Assembly: GCA_902774025.1 (NCBI GenBank)
Contig: CACYGY010000022.1
Span: 1 to 43,719 of the forward strand
Source of the DNA: an uncultured Eubacteriales bacterium
GTDB lineage: Bacteria; Bacillota; Clostridia; Christensenellales; Aristaeellaceae
Direction: 5' to 3'
Length of the DNA stretch: 43,719 bases
Program-made: the position numbers and the translations under genes
Shown: piece after piece, positions 7,019-15,421 of the stretch
How the letters are laid out: every line of letters begins with the position of its first letter
Position numbering within the stretch: position 1 is the stretch's first letter
Notes under the pieces: model-generated
What the model was told of the DNA's origin: nothing
Database searches by the model: none
Seen by the model: only the letters and a program-made list of their open reading frames with translations

Positions 7019-9085
7019 ATGCGATATTCGGATTATGTGGACCCCCATATCGGGACGATCTCCCATCTCCTGATAGCCACGGAGCCGCTGGTGCACCTGC
7101 CCCACGGCATGGCTCAGATCCGCCCCGTATTGGACGAGAACATCCATGATCATTACCTGGCGCCCGTGATCTACGGCTTTCCGGCCAACCGGAGCCGTAT
7201 CATGCCGGATGCGGGCATGGCCCGCTTTCAGTCCTCCTATGACCATGATTTCGAGGAGGTCAGGTGCTACCGGGGCAGCGTGCTCCTGGAGGACAGCGGC
7301 ATATGGGCGGACTATACAGTGACGGAGCACTGCGCGCTGTACCGCTTTCGCTATCCCGCGGGCCTTCCCGCATATCTGCGCTTTTCCCTTTCTGGGGAGG
7401 GGAGGCTGTGGGCCGGGGAAAGGATGGTCACGGGCACTGAGAGCTGGCAGGATGTACCCTTCTGTTTTGCCGCCTCCCTGTCGGCAGCGCCGGAAAGGTC
7501 GGAATGGAAGGGAAAGGACCTGCACCTTCAGTTCACTCCCGGCCTGTGCCTGGAGGTGCGGGTGGGCTTTTCCCATATCGACGAGGACCAGGCGAGGGAA
7601 AACCTCCGAAGGGAAACCGGAGGCACGTTTGAGGAACTGGCCGGGCGCGCGCAGGAAATCTGGGACGAAACCCTGGGCCGGATTCAGGTGGAAGGGGGCA
7701 CGGAACAGGAAAAGCGCGTGTTCTATACCTCTCTGTACCGGGTGCACCAGCGCATGATCTGCATTTCGGAGTACGGGCGGTACTTCAGCGCCTATGATCA
7801 CCGTGTCCATGAGGATCCCCGGGACTTTTACGTCAATGACGGGATCTGGGATACGTACCGGTGTGCTCACCCCCTGCAGCTGCTCCTCTCCCCTGACCGG
7901 CAGATGGACATCATCAGTTCCTACCTGCGCATGTACAGCCAGAGCGGCTGGCTGCCCACCTTCCCCCATATCATGGGCAACCGGGCGGTTATGATCGGCA
8001 AGCATTCCACCGCCATGATTGCGGACAGTTACCTGAAGGGTTACCGGGGGTTTGACGCTCAGCTTGCCTGGGAGGCCATGGTAAGGAATGAGGAGGAGGC
8101 CACCAAGCTCCCCTGGACCGACGGACCGGTGAACGAGTTTGACCGGTGCTATTTCGAAAAGGGCTTTTTCCCGGCCCTCCCCGAGGGAGAAACGGAGTGG
8201 CTGGAGGCGCATCCCTTTGAGCGCAGGCAGTGTGTCGCCGTGACACTGGAAACGTGCTATGATGAGTTCTGCCTGGCCGAATTCGGCCGGGCACTGGGAA
8301 AGAAGGAGGCGGAAAAGTACGCCAGGCGCGCCATGAACTACAGGAACGTCTTCAACCGGGATATTGGCTTCATGGCCCCCCGCCTCGCCGACGGCTCCTG
8401 GGTGCCGGACTATGATCCCAAGTTCTCAGGCGGTCAGGGGGGACGCGCCTACTTTGCCGAGTGTAACGGCTGGACCTATACGCTGCATGTGCAGCATGAC
8501 GTGGAAGGTCTTGCCGCACTCATGGGGGGCAGGGAGGCTCTGGCGGACTACCTGGATCGCCTCTTTGTGGAGCAGTACGGCCCCAGCAAGTATTCCTTCC
8601 TGGGTCAGTTCCCGGATGAAACGGGACTGATCGGGCAGTTCTGCATGGGCAATGAGCCCTCCTTCCACATTCCCTATCTGTACAATGCCGTCGGCCAGCC
8701 ATGGAAGACTCAGCGCCGGGTAAGGGAGATCATGCGGATCTGGTTTCATGACGGGCTTCAGGGCATCTGCGGGGATGAGGACGGGGGTGCCATGTGCGCA
8801 TGGTTTGTCTTCTCCGCCATGGGCTTCTATCCCGTCTGCCCGGGCAGACCGGAATACGATCTGGGCAGCCCTGTCTTTGAGCGGATCCGGATTCTGCCTG
8901 AAAAGGGTCAGCCCTTTACCATTGAGGCGGAGGGGAATACCCGCAGAACCAAGTACATTCAGAGAGCCACCCTGAACGGAAAGCCCTGGGACCGGACGAA
9001 GCTCTTCCACAGAGATATCCTGGAGGGAGGCACCCTGGTGCTTGCCATGGGCGAAAGACCCGAAAAGACATGGGGCGCTTCCTGA
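7019..9085 (+). CDS. GH92 alpha-mannosidase, cytosolic
   Basis: A 688-residue glycoside hydrolase family 92 enzyme; characterised members are calcium-dependent exo-alpha-mannosidases that trim N-glycans or mannans. Visible features: N-terminal DYVDPHIGT at residues 4-12, the (alpha/alpha)6 domain with NDGIWDTYR near 273, the presumed acid glutamate in MGNEPSFHIPYLYN near 542-555, and the presumed base aspartates in GDEDGGAMCAWFVFSAMGFY near 583-602. There is no signal peptide, unlike many Bacteroides relatives, so it should act on imported oligosaccharides. ATG 7019 follows GAGAGGGC, which overlaps the aspA stop. Family assignment is firm; linkage specificity is not readable. Confidence 0.9.
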   Translation: MRYSDYVDPHIGTISHLLIATEPLVHLPHGMAQIRPVLDENIHDHYLAPVIYGFPANRSRIMPDAGMARFQSSYDHDFEEVRCYRGSVLLEDSGIWADYTVTEHCALYRFRYPAGLPAYLRFSLSGEGRLWAGERMVTGTESWQDVPFCFAASLSAAPERSEWKGKDLHLQFTPGLCLEVRVGFSHIDEDQARENLRRETGGTFEELAGRAQEIWDETLGRIQVEGGTEQEKRVFYTSLYRVHQRMICISEYGRYFSAYDHRVHEDPRDFYVNDGIWDTYRCAHPLQLLLSPDRQMDIISSYLRMYSQSGWLPTFPHIMGNRAVMIGKHSTAMIADSYLKGYRGFDAQLAWEAMVRNEEEATKLPWTDGPVNEFDRCYFEKGFFPALPEGETEWLEAHPFERRQCVAVTLETCYDEFCLAEFGRALGKKEAEKYARRAMNYRNVFNRDIGFMAPRLADGSWVPDYDPKFSGGQGGRAYFAECNGWTYTLHVQHDVEGLAALMGGREALADYLDRLFVEQYGPSKYSFLGQFPDETGLIGQFCMGNEPSFHIPYLYNAVGQPWKTQRRVREIMRIWFHDGLQGICGDEDGGAMCAWFVFSAMGFYPVCPGRPEYDLGSPVFERIRILPEKGQPFTIEAEGNTRRTKYIQRATLNGKPWDRTKLFHRDILEGGTLVLAMGERPEKTWGAS

Positions 9086-9107
9086 GGTAATTTTTTCAGC
9101 ATGAAAA

Positions 9108-9127
9108 GGGCCGGCGGATGCCGGCCC
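9108..9127 (-). terminator. Terminator of pepF
   Basis: A perfect 8-bp stem GGGCCGGC/GCCGGCCC with a four-base loop. On the minus strand it is followed by TTTTC, which fits a rho-independent terminator for the oligopeptidase gene ending at 9140. It may also stop transcripts of the mannosidase gene arriving from the plus strand. Confidence 0.75.
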
Positions 9128-9139
9128 TGATTTCAGTTC

Positions 9140-10942
9140 TCAGCCTTTCATTTCCTCTGTCAGACGGATCACTTCATCAATGTACTGCCCGATCGTCTCA
9201 ATGGTGTTCAGAAGCGGTTTGTCGGTGGTGATATCAATCCCGCAGAGGGCGGCAAGCCCCACCGGGTCCAGAGTCCCCCCGGCCCGGAGCACTTTCTTCC
9301 AGTCCTCCACGGCAGGAGCACCTTCCGTCTCAATCCGTCTGCATGCTTCCGTGGCCACGGTGAGGCCCGCGGAATAGGTGTAGGAATAGAGACCCATGTA
9401 GTAATGGGGCTGACGCATCCAGGTGAGGGCTGCGTCATCGTCAATGTCCACGGCATCTCCCCAGAAGTTCTGCAGCACCTGTTTCTTGATGGAGGAGAGG
9501 ATGGGGGCGGAGACGCTGCCGCCCGCGTCCACAATGCGGTAGACTTCCCGTTGATAGGCGGCTTCCAGCAGATGAGTGACAAAGTTGTGATAATAGGTGT
9601 TGCTGATCATGCTGGACAGCACCCAGCGCCGGAAACGGGGATCATCACTGGTCCTGAGGAGGTAGTGAGCCATGATGAGCTCGTTCATGGTGGAGGGCGC
9701 TTCCACAAAGTAGACCGAAACGCCTGTGTCAAAGACGGACTGGGCGGCGTTGCAGGCCCTGAAGTGCCCGGCGTGTCCCAGCTCATGGGCCAGGGTGAAA
9801 ACGTCGGACATGCGCTCATTCCAGCTCAGGAGGATGAAGGAGTTTTTCCCGTAGGGACTTGAGCAGAATCCGCCGGTGGATTTCCCCTGATTGCGGCCGA
9901 AGTCCACCCAGCGGTCACGGTAGGCTTCCCGGATCATGTCCACATAGTCGGGGCCGTAGACGGAAAGGCCCTTCTCAATATATTCCCGTGAACCCTCAAT
10001 GGTGACCCTGGGATCATATTCCGGGTCCACCGGAATCTTGAGATCCGCAAAGGTCATCCTGTCCAGGCCATGGATTTTCTGAATCAGGGATGCCCAGCGG
10101 CGCATATGGGGCGCCAGCTTTTCGGTGATGAGATCGATCTGGCGGTTGTACATGTCCAGGCTGACCTTCTGGGAGAAGAGCAGGCTTTCAAAGACGCTGG
10201 AGAATCCCCGGAGATCCGACTGGGTTTTCTCCTGCTGCACTTGGGCATTGTAGGCAGCACCCGTGACGTTTTCATACTGCCGCAGTTTTTCGGAGAAAGC
10301 CCGGAAAGCGGTTCTGCGTACCTGCGTATTGGAATCATGGCTGTAATTGTCCTCGAAAAGGGAGTAGCCCAGGGGATACTCTTTTCCATCCACGGTAAAG
10401 GAAGGGAATTTCATGTCTGCCAGCTTGGCCATGTTGTAGATCGTGGAGGGCACCTGGAAACTCTGGGAGACGGCGGCCAGAACCCGCTCCGCTTCGGGAT
10501 GCAGACGGTGGGGCTTTGCCCGGAGGATATCCCTCAGGAAACCCCGGTTGGCCTCTGTGCCCTGAATGGCCTTTTCCAGGATTTCACTGTCCAGGTCCGA
10601 TATTTCGCTGACAATGAAACTGAGCCGGCTGTCCAGCTCCGCCATGAGCCGGCCGGTCTTCTCACGCCGCTCCTGAAGGGCGGTGTCATAGTAGTCCACC
10701 TCAACGGCCAGATAGCAGTAGTCCCCAACAAGCTCAAGCTTTTCCGTCAGCTGGCGATAGAGGTCAAGACAGTGGTTGATGGACTCAGGGTCCGTCAGTC
10801 TGCCTTTGTATTCCCGCTCAAGGGTATCCGCCAGGGCTTTGATCTTTTCCACATCCGCCAGCATGTCTTCTTCTGTTTTGTAGATGAGGGAAAGATCCCA
10901 GGTTTCCTCCACCGGGACATCTTTTCGCATGATCAGTTCCAT
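9140..10942 (-). CDS. pepF: Oligoendopeptidase F
   Basis: A 600-residue cytosolic zinc metallopeptidase of family M3 that cuts short peptides. The zinc site is TLAHELGHAGHF, with the HExxH helix near residue 390. The N-terminal stretch VPVEETWDLSLIY, the middle SLDMYNRQIDLI and the late PHYYMGLYSYTYSAGLTVA are typical of the family. The start at 10942 is set by AGAGGAGGCG seven bases upstream; the open frame continues to 11098 but that extension crosses the promoter. It is transcribed alone, with a promoter at 10973-11001 and a terminator at 9108-9127. Confidence 0.93.
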   Translation of the reverse strand: MELIMRKDVPVEETWDLSLIYKTEEDMLADVEKIKALADTLEREYKGRLTDPESINHCLDLYRQLTEKLELVGDYCYLAVEVDYYDTALQERREKTGRLMAELDSRLSFIVSEISDLDSEILEKAIQGTEANRGFLRDILRAKPHRLHPEAERVLAAVSQSFQVPSTIYNMAKLADMKFPSFTVDGKEYPLGYSLFEDNYSHDSNTQVRRTAFRAFSEKLRQYENVTGAAYNAQVQQEKTQSDLRGFSSVFESLLFSQKVSLDMYNRQIDLITEKLAPHMRRWASLIQKIHGLDRMTFADLKIPVDPEYDPRVTIEGSREYIEKGLSVYGPDYVDMIREAYRDRWVDFGRNQGKSTGGFCSSPYGKNSFILLSWNERMSDVFTLAHELGHAGHFRACNAAQSVFDTGVSVYFVEAPSTMNELIMAHYLLRTSDDPRFRRWVLSSMISNTYYHNFVTHLLEAAYQREVYRIVDAGGSVSAPILSSIKKQVLQNFWGDAVDIDDDAALTWMRQPHYYMGLYSYTYSAGLTVATEACRRIETEGAPAVEDWKKVLRAGGTLDPVGLAALCGIDITTDKPLLNTIETIGQYIDEVIRLTEEMKG

Positions 10943-10972
10943 GGAAACGCCTCCTCTGTATTGTGCACGGAC

Positions 10973-11001
10973 AGTATAGCGAAGCAGGACAGCCATGGCA
11001 A
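10973..11001 (-). promoter_or_regulatory. Sigma-A promoter of pepF
   Basis: On the minus strand TTGCCA (10996-11001), a 17-base spacer and TATACT (10973-10978) form a near-consensus housekeeping promoter, about 30 bases upstream of the pepF start. Confidence 0.75.
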
Positions 11002-11334
11002 GAGAAGGGCTTTGAATCCGGCTGTCTTCATGGGGATACACCGGCAGACCAGGGAGAGCGTGGGATGGGACAAGAAAACGGAAAGCCTTCAGATCCATTG
11101 TTTCTGTTCAGGGAATGGTTTGTGGGGCGGGAAGGAATTGAACGGGCGAATGGTTCGCAACCCCGGTTTTCAGGGCCGGGGAGTCAGGATTCTGTGGCCC
11201 GCCTGCTGCCACGGCTCCCTGCCTGTCAGAGAGCGGCTGGAAGCAGGGAAGAGTGGGGAAAGGACCATGTTTTCGCACTGCGGGGACGAGGTGATTCCTG
11301 TGGACAGAGTGATCGGGTGGAAGAACCGGTATGC

Positions 11335-11363
11335 TTGTCATACGGGTGAAAATCGGGTATATT
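11335..11363 (+). promoter_or_regulatory. Strong promoter without an evident gene
   Basis: TTGTCA (11335-11340), a 17-base spacer and TATATT (11358-11363) match the sigma-A consensus well. The transcript would start near 11370. The first ORF downstream is a 35-codon frame at 11417-11524 with only a weak ribosome site, and a T-rich stretch lies near 11551-11563. It may drive a small RNA or be the relic of a lost gene. Confidence 0.6.
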
Positions 11364-11615
11364 GAAAGCAATTCAGAGGAAACGGATCTGCACAGACTGA
11401 GAGGATACGGACAGGAATGGATGGCAGGCTGAAGGCCGGAAAGCATCTGAAACAGCGGCCGGGCTTCAGAATGGTGAAGGATGCGGACCGCTTCCGGAAT
11501 CCGCGCCGTGGGTTTGTCCCCTGATGAGCGTGGGAAAATGTGATGGAGACCATTGCTTCTTTTTTCTGACAGACGGGAAGCTCGGACGGATGGAAAAGAG
11601 GCAGGACGGCAGCCC

Positions 11616-11880
11616 ATGAATTTGGTGCCCATTGATTCTTTCTGTTCAGGATTTTTTGAACTGCGGATGGAGATGACGGATATCACGGCGAATGATCTTC
11701 AGCGGATTGCGCTTCGGCAGGTGACCACAGATTCCGCGAATATGATCCTGCCTTCCCTGCGGAGAATCTGCTGTTGATTTTTGCGGAGGCCAGGCCACGC
11801 GGCCGTGCAGTCTACCGGTCCGGATTCTTCCCGACCCGGGGGTATCATGCAGGGGTATCAGAGCAGTACAGACATGGATA
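11616..11880 (+). pseudogene. Possible frame-broken gene remnant
   Basis: ATG at 11616 opens a frame reading through TDITANDLQRIALRQVTTDS to a stop at 11775-11777. Moving one frame near 11740 continues a protein-like sequence, AENLLLIFAEARPRGRAVYR followed by SGFFPTRGYHAG. The pairing of the two halves suggests one gene broken by a frameshift. The second half vaguely resembles the end of a GNAT acetyltransferase, but I cannot assign it. Confidence 0.25.
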
Positions 11881-12401
11881 TTCACAAAACCGGAGGTTCC
11901 CCAATGGCAGGTCCGCAGCAGGGAAAGGACGCGGAAATCTGCTTTCGGCGTCGACGGGAAAGGACCGGCCCCATGACATTTGCTGCTTTCCCTGTTCACG
12001 GCGCCTCTCCTGGGGAAGGCGTGCTTCCGGGATGCCATGTCTTCAGCGACAGAAGGTGATTCATACGGGTTTCCGGTGCGGATGAAAAAGCTACGGGAAC
12101 GGGCCTGCCGGATTGACTTTCCGCTTCCGGTGGGATAATCTTCCGTCAACCGCTGTTTTCTCCGGATGGCAGGGATGCCTTTTTTATACGACACTTCTGC
12201 CAGGAAGCAGTGCTTCCCGGGAAGGATGGCATGAAAAATGAAGGGATCTGCTTCTCCTGATCCGGAAGATATCTCAGGGACGCCGGCGGAAGAATTCCGG
12301 AGGTCACAGGAACGGGTTCATGATTCCCAGATCCTCAATCCGGATCTGGCCGTTGCGAACCGGGTGCAGTCCGGCGGCGGCCGTACAGGGCAGGGGAGAT
12401 C

Positions 12402-12560
12402 ATGTCAGAGGAAAGCGATTCCGGCCCCCGCATATGGACAGGCGGCTCGGTCTTTCAGGCCGGGCCTTTGGTGTATGCTCCGGGGATCGAGGTGAAAAAG
12501 GACGGTACCGGGACTCTTCCGGACAATGTGTGGGTTGCCCGGGAGGGGATGGACTGCTGA
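12402..12560 (+). CDS. Possible 52-residue ORF, unknown
   Basis: ATG 12402 follows AGGGGAG at a good distance (about 12391-12397). The product contains WTGGSVFQAGPLVYAPGIEV and ends VAREGMDC. No domain, signal peptide or membrane segment is visible. It could be a small functional protein or the last part of a broken gene, as an open frame upstream (from 12238) ends in another phase. Confidence 0.3.
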   Translation: MSEESDSGPRIWTGGSVFQAGPLVYAPGIEVKKDGTGTLPDNVWVAREGMDC

Positions 12561-12695
12561 TGGCAGAAGCAGAATGCTTTCTCCGCCAGAATGCGCATGG
12601 CCCGGGGAGCAGGCGGTTCAGGCATCACGGGCAGGAAACCGTGCATGGATCAAACCACAGGGCATGCACGAATGAACAGCTTTGAGGGAAAAGTC

Positions 12696-13091
12696 ATGTC
12701 GAGTATTGTTTTCTATACGAACCGGAAAACGGGCGCCGTGACGGCATACCGTTCCGAGGCCCACTGGGATCCTGAAAAAGGGTATTCCGTCCCGAAACGC
12801 ACATACCTTGGGATTGTGGATCCGGTGACGAAAGAGATCATCCCCTCCAGGGGGAAACGCGGACGTCCGAAGAAAGCCGAAGAACAGAGGGCCGGGGAGA
12901 AAGAATGCAGGGAGAAATTCGAGAAAGCCATGGAGGAAGTGGATTCCCTCAGGGAGCGTGTCCGCGTTCTGGAGACGGAGAAACAGCTGCTGCTCAGCAG
13001 GCAGACGGAGATCATGCGGATGATGCAGGGGATTCAGCGGCAGATTCAGGCGCTGACGGAGAGCGACGTATGGACCGTGCCGGGAAAGTGA
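12696..13091 (+). CDS. Stand-alone transposase-N-terminus-like protein
   Basis: A 131-residue protein. Residues 1 to about 60 contain FYTNRKTGAVTAYRSEAHWD and KRTYLGIVDPVTKEIIPSRG, which resemble the N-terminal region of Firmicute IS1634/IS4-like transposases (the 'YxSxSYWDKEKKxxRxKRKxIGxxDPxTGEIxP' pattern, known to me from family memory). Residues about 70-120 are a charged coiled coil. The DDE catalytic domain is absent and no terminal inverted repeats are seen. ATG 12696 is chosen for GAGGGA six bases upstream; an ATG at 12672 is possible. It may be a domesticated DNA-binding protein or a truncated insertion sequence. Confidence 0.55.
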   Translation: MSSIVFYTNRKTGAVTAYRSEAHWDPEKGYSVPKRTYLGIVDPVTKEIIPSRGKRGRPKKAEEQRAGEKECREKFEKAMEEVDSLRERVRVLETEKQLLLSRQTEIMRMMQGIQRQIQALTESDVWTVPGK

Positions 13092-13192
13092 CCCGCGCGG
13101 AAGGTCCGTGCCACGAGCAGGCGGGAGGGAAACGTGAGGTTCTGCCGGCAGGAGACAGAATGGGCACGTGATACAGAAGGAGGGATTCTGCT

Positions 13193-13696
13193 GTGGTTTC
13201 AGGGATCCGTTTTGCAAGGCCTGAAGACCTGGAAGCGGTAAATGCGCTCAGGGAGCAGGTGAACGAACTGCATGTCCGGCACAGACCGGATGTCTTCAAG
13301 GAAGGCTTTCCAGGGGAACTCAGGGATTACATCCATACCGTGTATGCGGATCCGGACAAGAAGATACTTGTCTGTGAAGCGGAGGGCAGGATCTGCGCCT
13401 TTGCATTGATCCATCATGTCCAGCGGCCGGAAAACCCGTACATGCATCCCCGGGAATATCTGGACATTGACGAGTTCTGCGTGGACAGGGCTTTCCGCCG
13501 GAAGGGAATTGGCACCGGGATGATCCGGTATATCCGGGACTATGCAGAGCGGGAAGGTATCCGGCGCCTTGAGCTGAACATGTGGGAATTCAATCAGAGT
13601 GCGCTGAAGTTTTATGAATCGGTGGGCTTTGTCACGTACCGGAGATACATGGAAATGCGCTGCGAACCTGAAAAAGCCGGTGAGGATGTGTCCTGA
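13193..13696 (+). CDS. GNAT N-acetyltransferase
   Basis: A 167-residue single-domain GNAT enzyme that would transfer acetyl from acetyl-CoA to an amine. It has the standard order: N-terminal IRFARPEDLEAVNALREQVN, beta-4 with YLDIDEFCVD, the acetyl-CoA pyrophosphate loop RRKGIGTGMIRYI near residues 102-114, and the C-terminal LNMWEFNQSALKFYESVGF near 127-145. GTG 13193 has AAGGAGGG at 13178-13184. It is the first of three GNAT genes in a row. The substrate is unknown. Confidence 0.88.
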   Translation: MVSGIRFARPEDLEAVNALREQVNELHVRHRPDVFKEGFPGELRDYIHTVYADPDKKILVCEAEGRICAFALIHHVQRPENPYMHPREYLDIDEFCVDRAFRRKGIGTGMIRYIRDYAEREGIRRLELNMWEFNQSALKFYESVGFVTYRRYMEMRCEPEKAGEDVS

Positions 13697-13811
13697 GAAC
13701 AAGACAAGGGACGATCGGGCTTCGGAGGAAGGGTGGACAATGAGTTTTCGCAGACCTTCCTGCCGGGGGCGGAGGGGATGGCATCAGTGTACCGGGGGAG
13801 GAGCACAGGAG

Positions 13812-14567
13812 ATGGAATACATTCGGATTACCCGGGAGAATCTGGAGAAGGAGCACATATGCTGCGCGATTTCCAGCAGCCGGGATGTTCAGGTTGCCTC
13901 CAAGAAGGCCTGGCTCGCGGACCGTCTGGAGGAGGGACTGGTGTTTCTGAAGAGCACGGAACGCGGGAAATGCTTCATTGAGTACATACCGGCGGAGTAT
14001 GCATGGAATCCGGTTGTGGCGGAGGGGTGGATGTTCATCAACTGCCTGTGGGTTTCCGGATCCCTGAAGGGGCACGGTTATTCCAATGACCTTCTGGGAG
14101 CCTGCGTCATAGACAGCCGGGAAAAGGGAAAGAAAGGACTGTGCATTCTGTCCACAGCAAAGAAGAGGCCCTTCCTGGCGGATCCGGGGTATCTGGCTTA
14201 TAAGGGCTTTGCCGTATGCGATGAGGCGGACAATGGTATTCAGCTCTGGTGCCTGCCTTTGGCGGAAAGCGTGGAAAAACCCTGTTTCCGGGAATGCGCA
14301 CGGCACCCCCATGTGGACGCTGAGGGCTACGTTCTTTATTACACAAATCAGTGCCCCTTCAACGGAAAATATGTACCGCTTGTGGAGCGGACGGCCAGGG
14401 AACACGGCATTCCTTTCAGGGCGGTGCATCTGAAAAGTGGGGAGGAAGCGCGGAATGCGCCTACTCCGGTGACCAGTTATGCCCTGTTTTACAACGGTCG
14501 GTACCTGACTCATGAGCAGATGAATGATCACAGATTTCTGAAGCTGGCTGCCCAGGTGAGTCCCTGA
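13812..14567 (+). CDS. YoaP-like GNAT acetyltransferase with C-terminal domain
   Basis: A 251-residue protein. Its opening MEYIRITRENLEKEHICCAI and overall plan match Bacillus YoaP-type acetyltransferases: a GNAT domain (residues 1 to about 140, LWVSGSLKGHGYSNDLLGAC at the acetyl-CoA loop) followed by a YoaP-like domain (about 165-250) that begins VLYYTNQCPFNG, reminiscent of a thioredoxin-fold strand with one Cys. The substrate of this family is not known to me. ATG 13812 follows AGGAGCACAGGAG; the frame is open further upstream but overlaps the previous gene without a ribosome site. It lies 115 bases after the first GNAT gene and probably shares its transcript. Confidence 0.85.
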   Translation: MEYIRITRENLEKEHICCAISSSRDVQVASKKAWLADRLEEGLVFLKSTERGKCFIEYIPAEYAWNPVVAEGWMFINCLWVSGSLKGHGYSNDLLGACVIDSREKGKKGLCILSTAKKRPFLADPGYLAYKGFAVCDEADNGIQLWCLPLAESVEKPCFRECARHPHVDAEGYVLYYTNQCPFNGKYVPLVERTAREHGIPFRAVHLKSGEEARNAPTPVTSYALFYNGRYLTHEQMNDHRFLKLAAQVSP

Positions 14568-14657
14568 GGAGCGGAAGAAGACGAGAATACGCGGTTTTCC
14601 CGGGCAGGAAGTGGGGAAGTGCGGCGGATGACAATGAAAAATCCGGGAGGACGGGCA

Positions 14658-15125
14658 ATGGAGATTCTGAGGGCAACGGAGACATGGCAGCAGGCTGGTG
14701 CCTATTATGTCCGCATTCAGGCGATGGCCAGGAAACACCATATTTCCCTCCGTCAGGAGTTTGACCAACATGACGGACCTGACACGAAATACATTGTGGT
14801 CATCGACGACGTGCTTCCCGTGGCTACGGCCAGAATGTACCCGCTGGATGAAAGCGGCGTCATGATCGGCAGAGTGGTGGTGCTTCCGGAATACAGGCAC
14901 CGTGGGATCGGAACAAGGGTGGTCCGGGAATGCGAGAAATGGGCTGCGGAGATGGGATATGAGAAAAGCGTGCTGGAAAGCAGGGACAATAAGGTGGCAT
15001 TCTATGAGCAGATGGGATATGTGATATGCGGCGAGGTCGTGGAAGGAGAGACATTCCGGTGCATCCGGATGGAGAAGAGGATCGGGTCAGGGAGCGCAGT
15101 GGGAAGAGATGCCGGATCGTCTTGA
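14658..15125 (+). CDS. GNAT N-acetyltransferase
   Basis: A 155-residue GNAT enzyme. YIVVIDDVLPVATARMYPLD, the acetyl-CoA loop VVLPEYRHRGIGTRVVRECE (about residues 75-94) and SRDNKVAFYEQMGYVICGEV near 110-130 give the standard fold; it is close in style to ElaA/YitI-type members. ATG 14658 has GGGAGG at 14645-14650; an ATG at 14619 is possible but lacks a ribosome site. It is the third of the GNAT run, 90 bases after the YoaP-like gene. The substrate is unknown. Confidence 0.85.
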   Translation: MEILRATETWQQAGAYYVRIQAMARKHHISLRQEFDQHDGPDTKYIVVIDDVLPVATARMYPLDESGVMIGRVVVLPEYRHRGIGTRVVRECEKWAAEMGYEKSVLESRDNKVAFYEQMGYVICGEVVEGETFRCIRMEKRIGSGSAVGRDAGSS

Positions 15126-15373
15126 TGTCGGGAAGGCAGACGATGATCCCGCCGGACAGAACGGGACGGATGGGCTATGCGGTTGACGGAATATGCATGA
15201 TGGATGAAGCAGGTCCATGAACCGGAATGCCATCCGGCAAGACTTCTGAGCGCGTTTTCGTGCAGGCAGCGGGGATAAGGACCGGATCCTTACCAGAGAC
15301 CGTGATGAAAGGCCCCGTCGGTGAAAGTTCAGCCCCCGGCGTGGGGTACATCGGAAAACCGTATACAGACAGA
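15126..15373. other. Short non-coding stretch between convergent genes
   Basis: I see no gene, RNA or repeat here; the shared terminator follows at 15374-15403. Confidence 0.5.
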
Positions 15374-15403
15374 AAGAACCTCGGGGATATCCCCGGGGTT
15401 CTT
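15374..15403. terminator. Bidirectional terminator
   Basis: AAGAACCTCGGGG (15374-15386) pairs with CCCCGGGGTTCTT (15391-15403) with one G-T wobble and a four-base loop. T-rich sequence follows on both strands (TTCTTGTCTTT on plus, TTCTTTCTGTC on minus), so it can end both the GNAT transcript and the adhesin transcript. Confidence 0.8.
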
Positions 15404-15421
15404 GTCTTTATCGCCTCATGG

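Larger units (their letters stand above)
11002..12695. other. Gene-poor stretch of 1.7 kb
   Basis: No intact recognisable gene. It holds a strong plus-strand promoter at 11335-11363, short ORFs such as 11417-11524 and 12402-12560, and a frame-broken coding-like segment around 11616-11880. A further open frame from 12238 has protein-like composition but no recognisable domain. The whole stretch looks like decayed genes rather than structured regulatory DNA. Confidence 0.45.

Noticed and set aside
9140..11098. PepF starting at 11098
   Set aside because: The extra 52 codons lie over the promoter at 10973-11001, and the ribosome site points to 10942.
12170..12196. Terminator GGC-AGGGAT-GCC-TTTTTT
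   Set aside because: A three-base-pair stem is too weak despite the T run.
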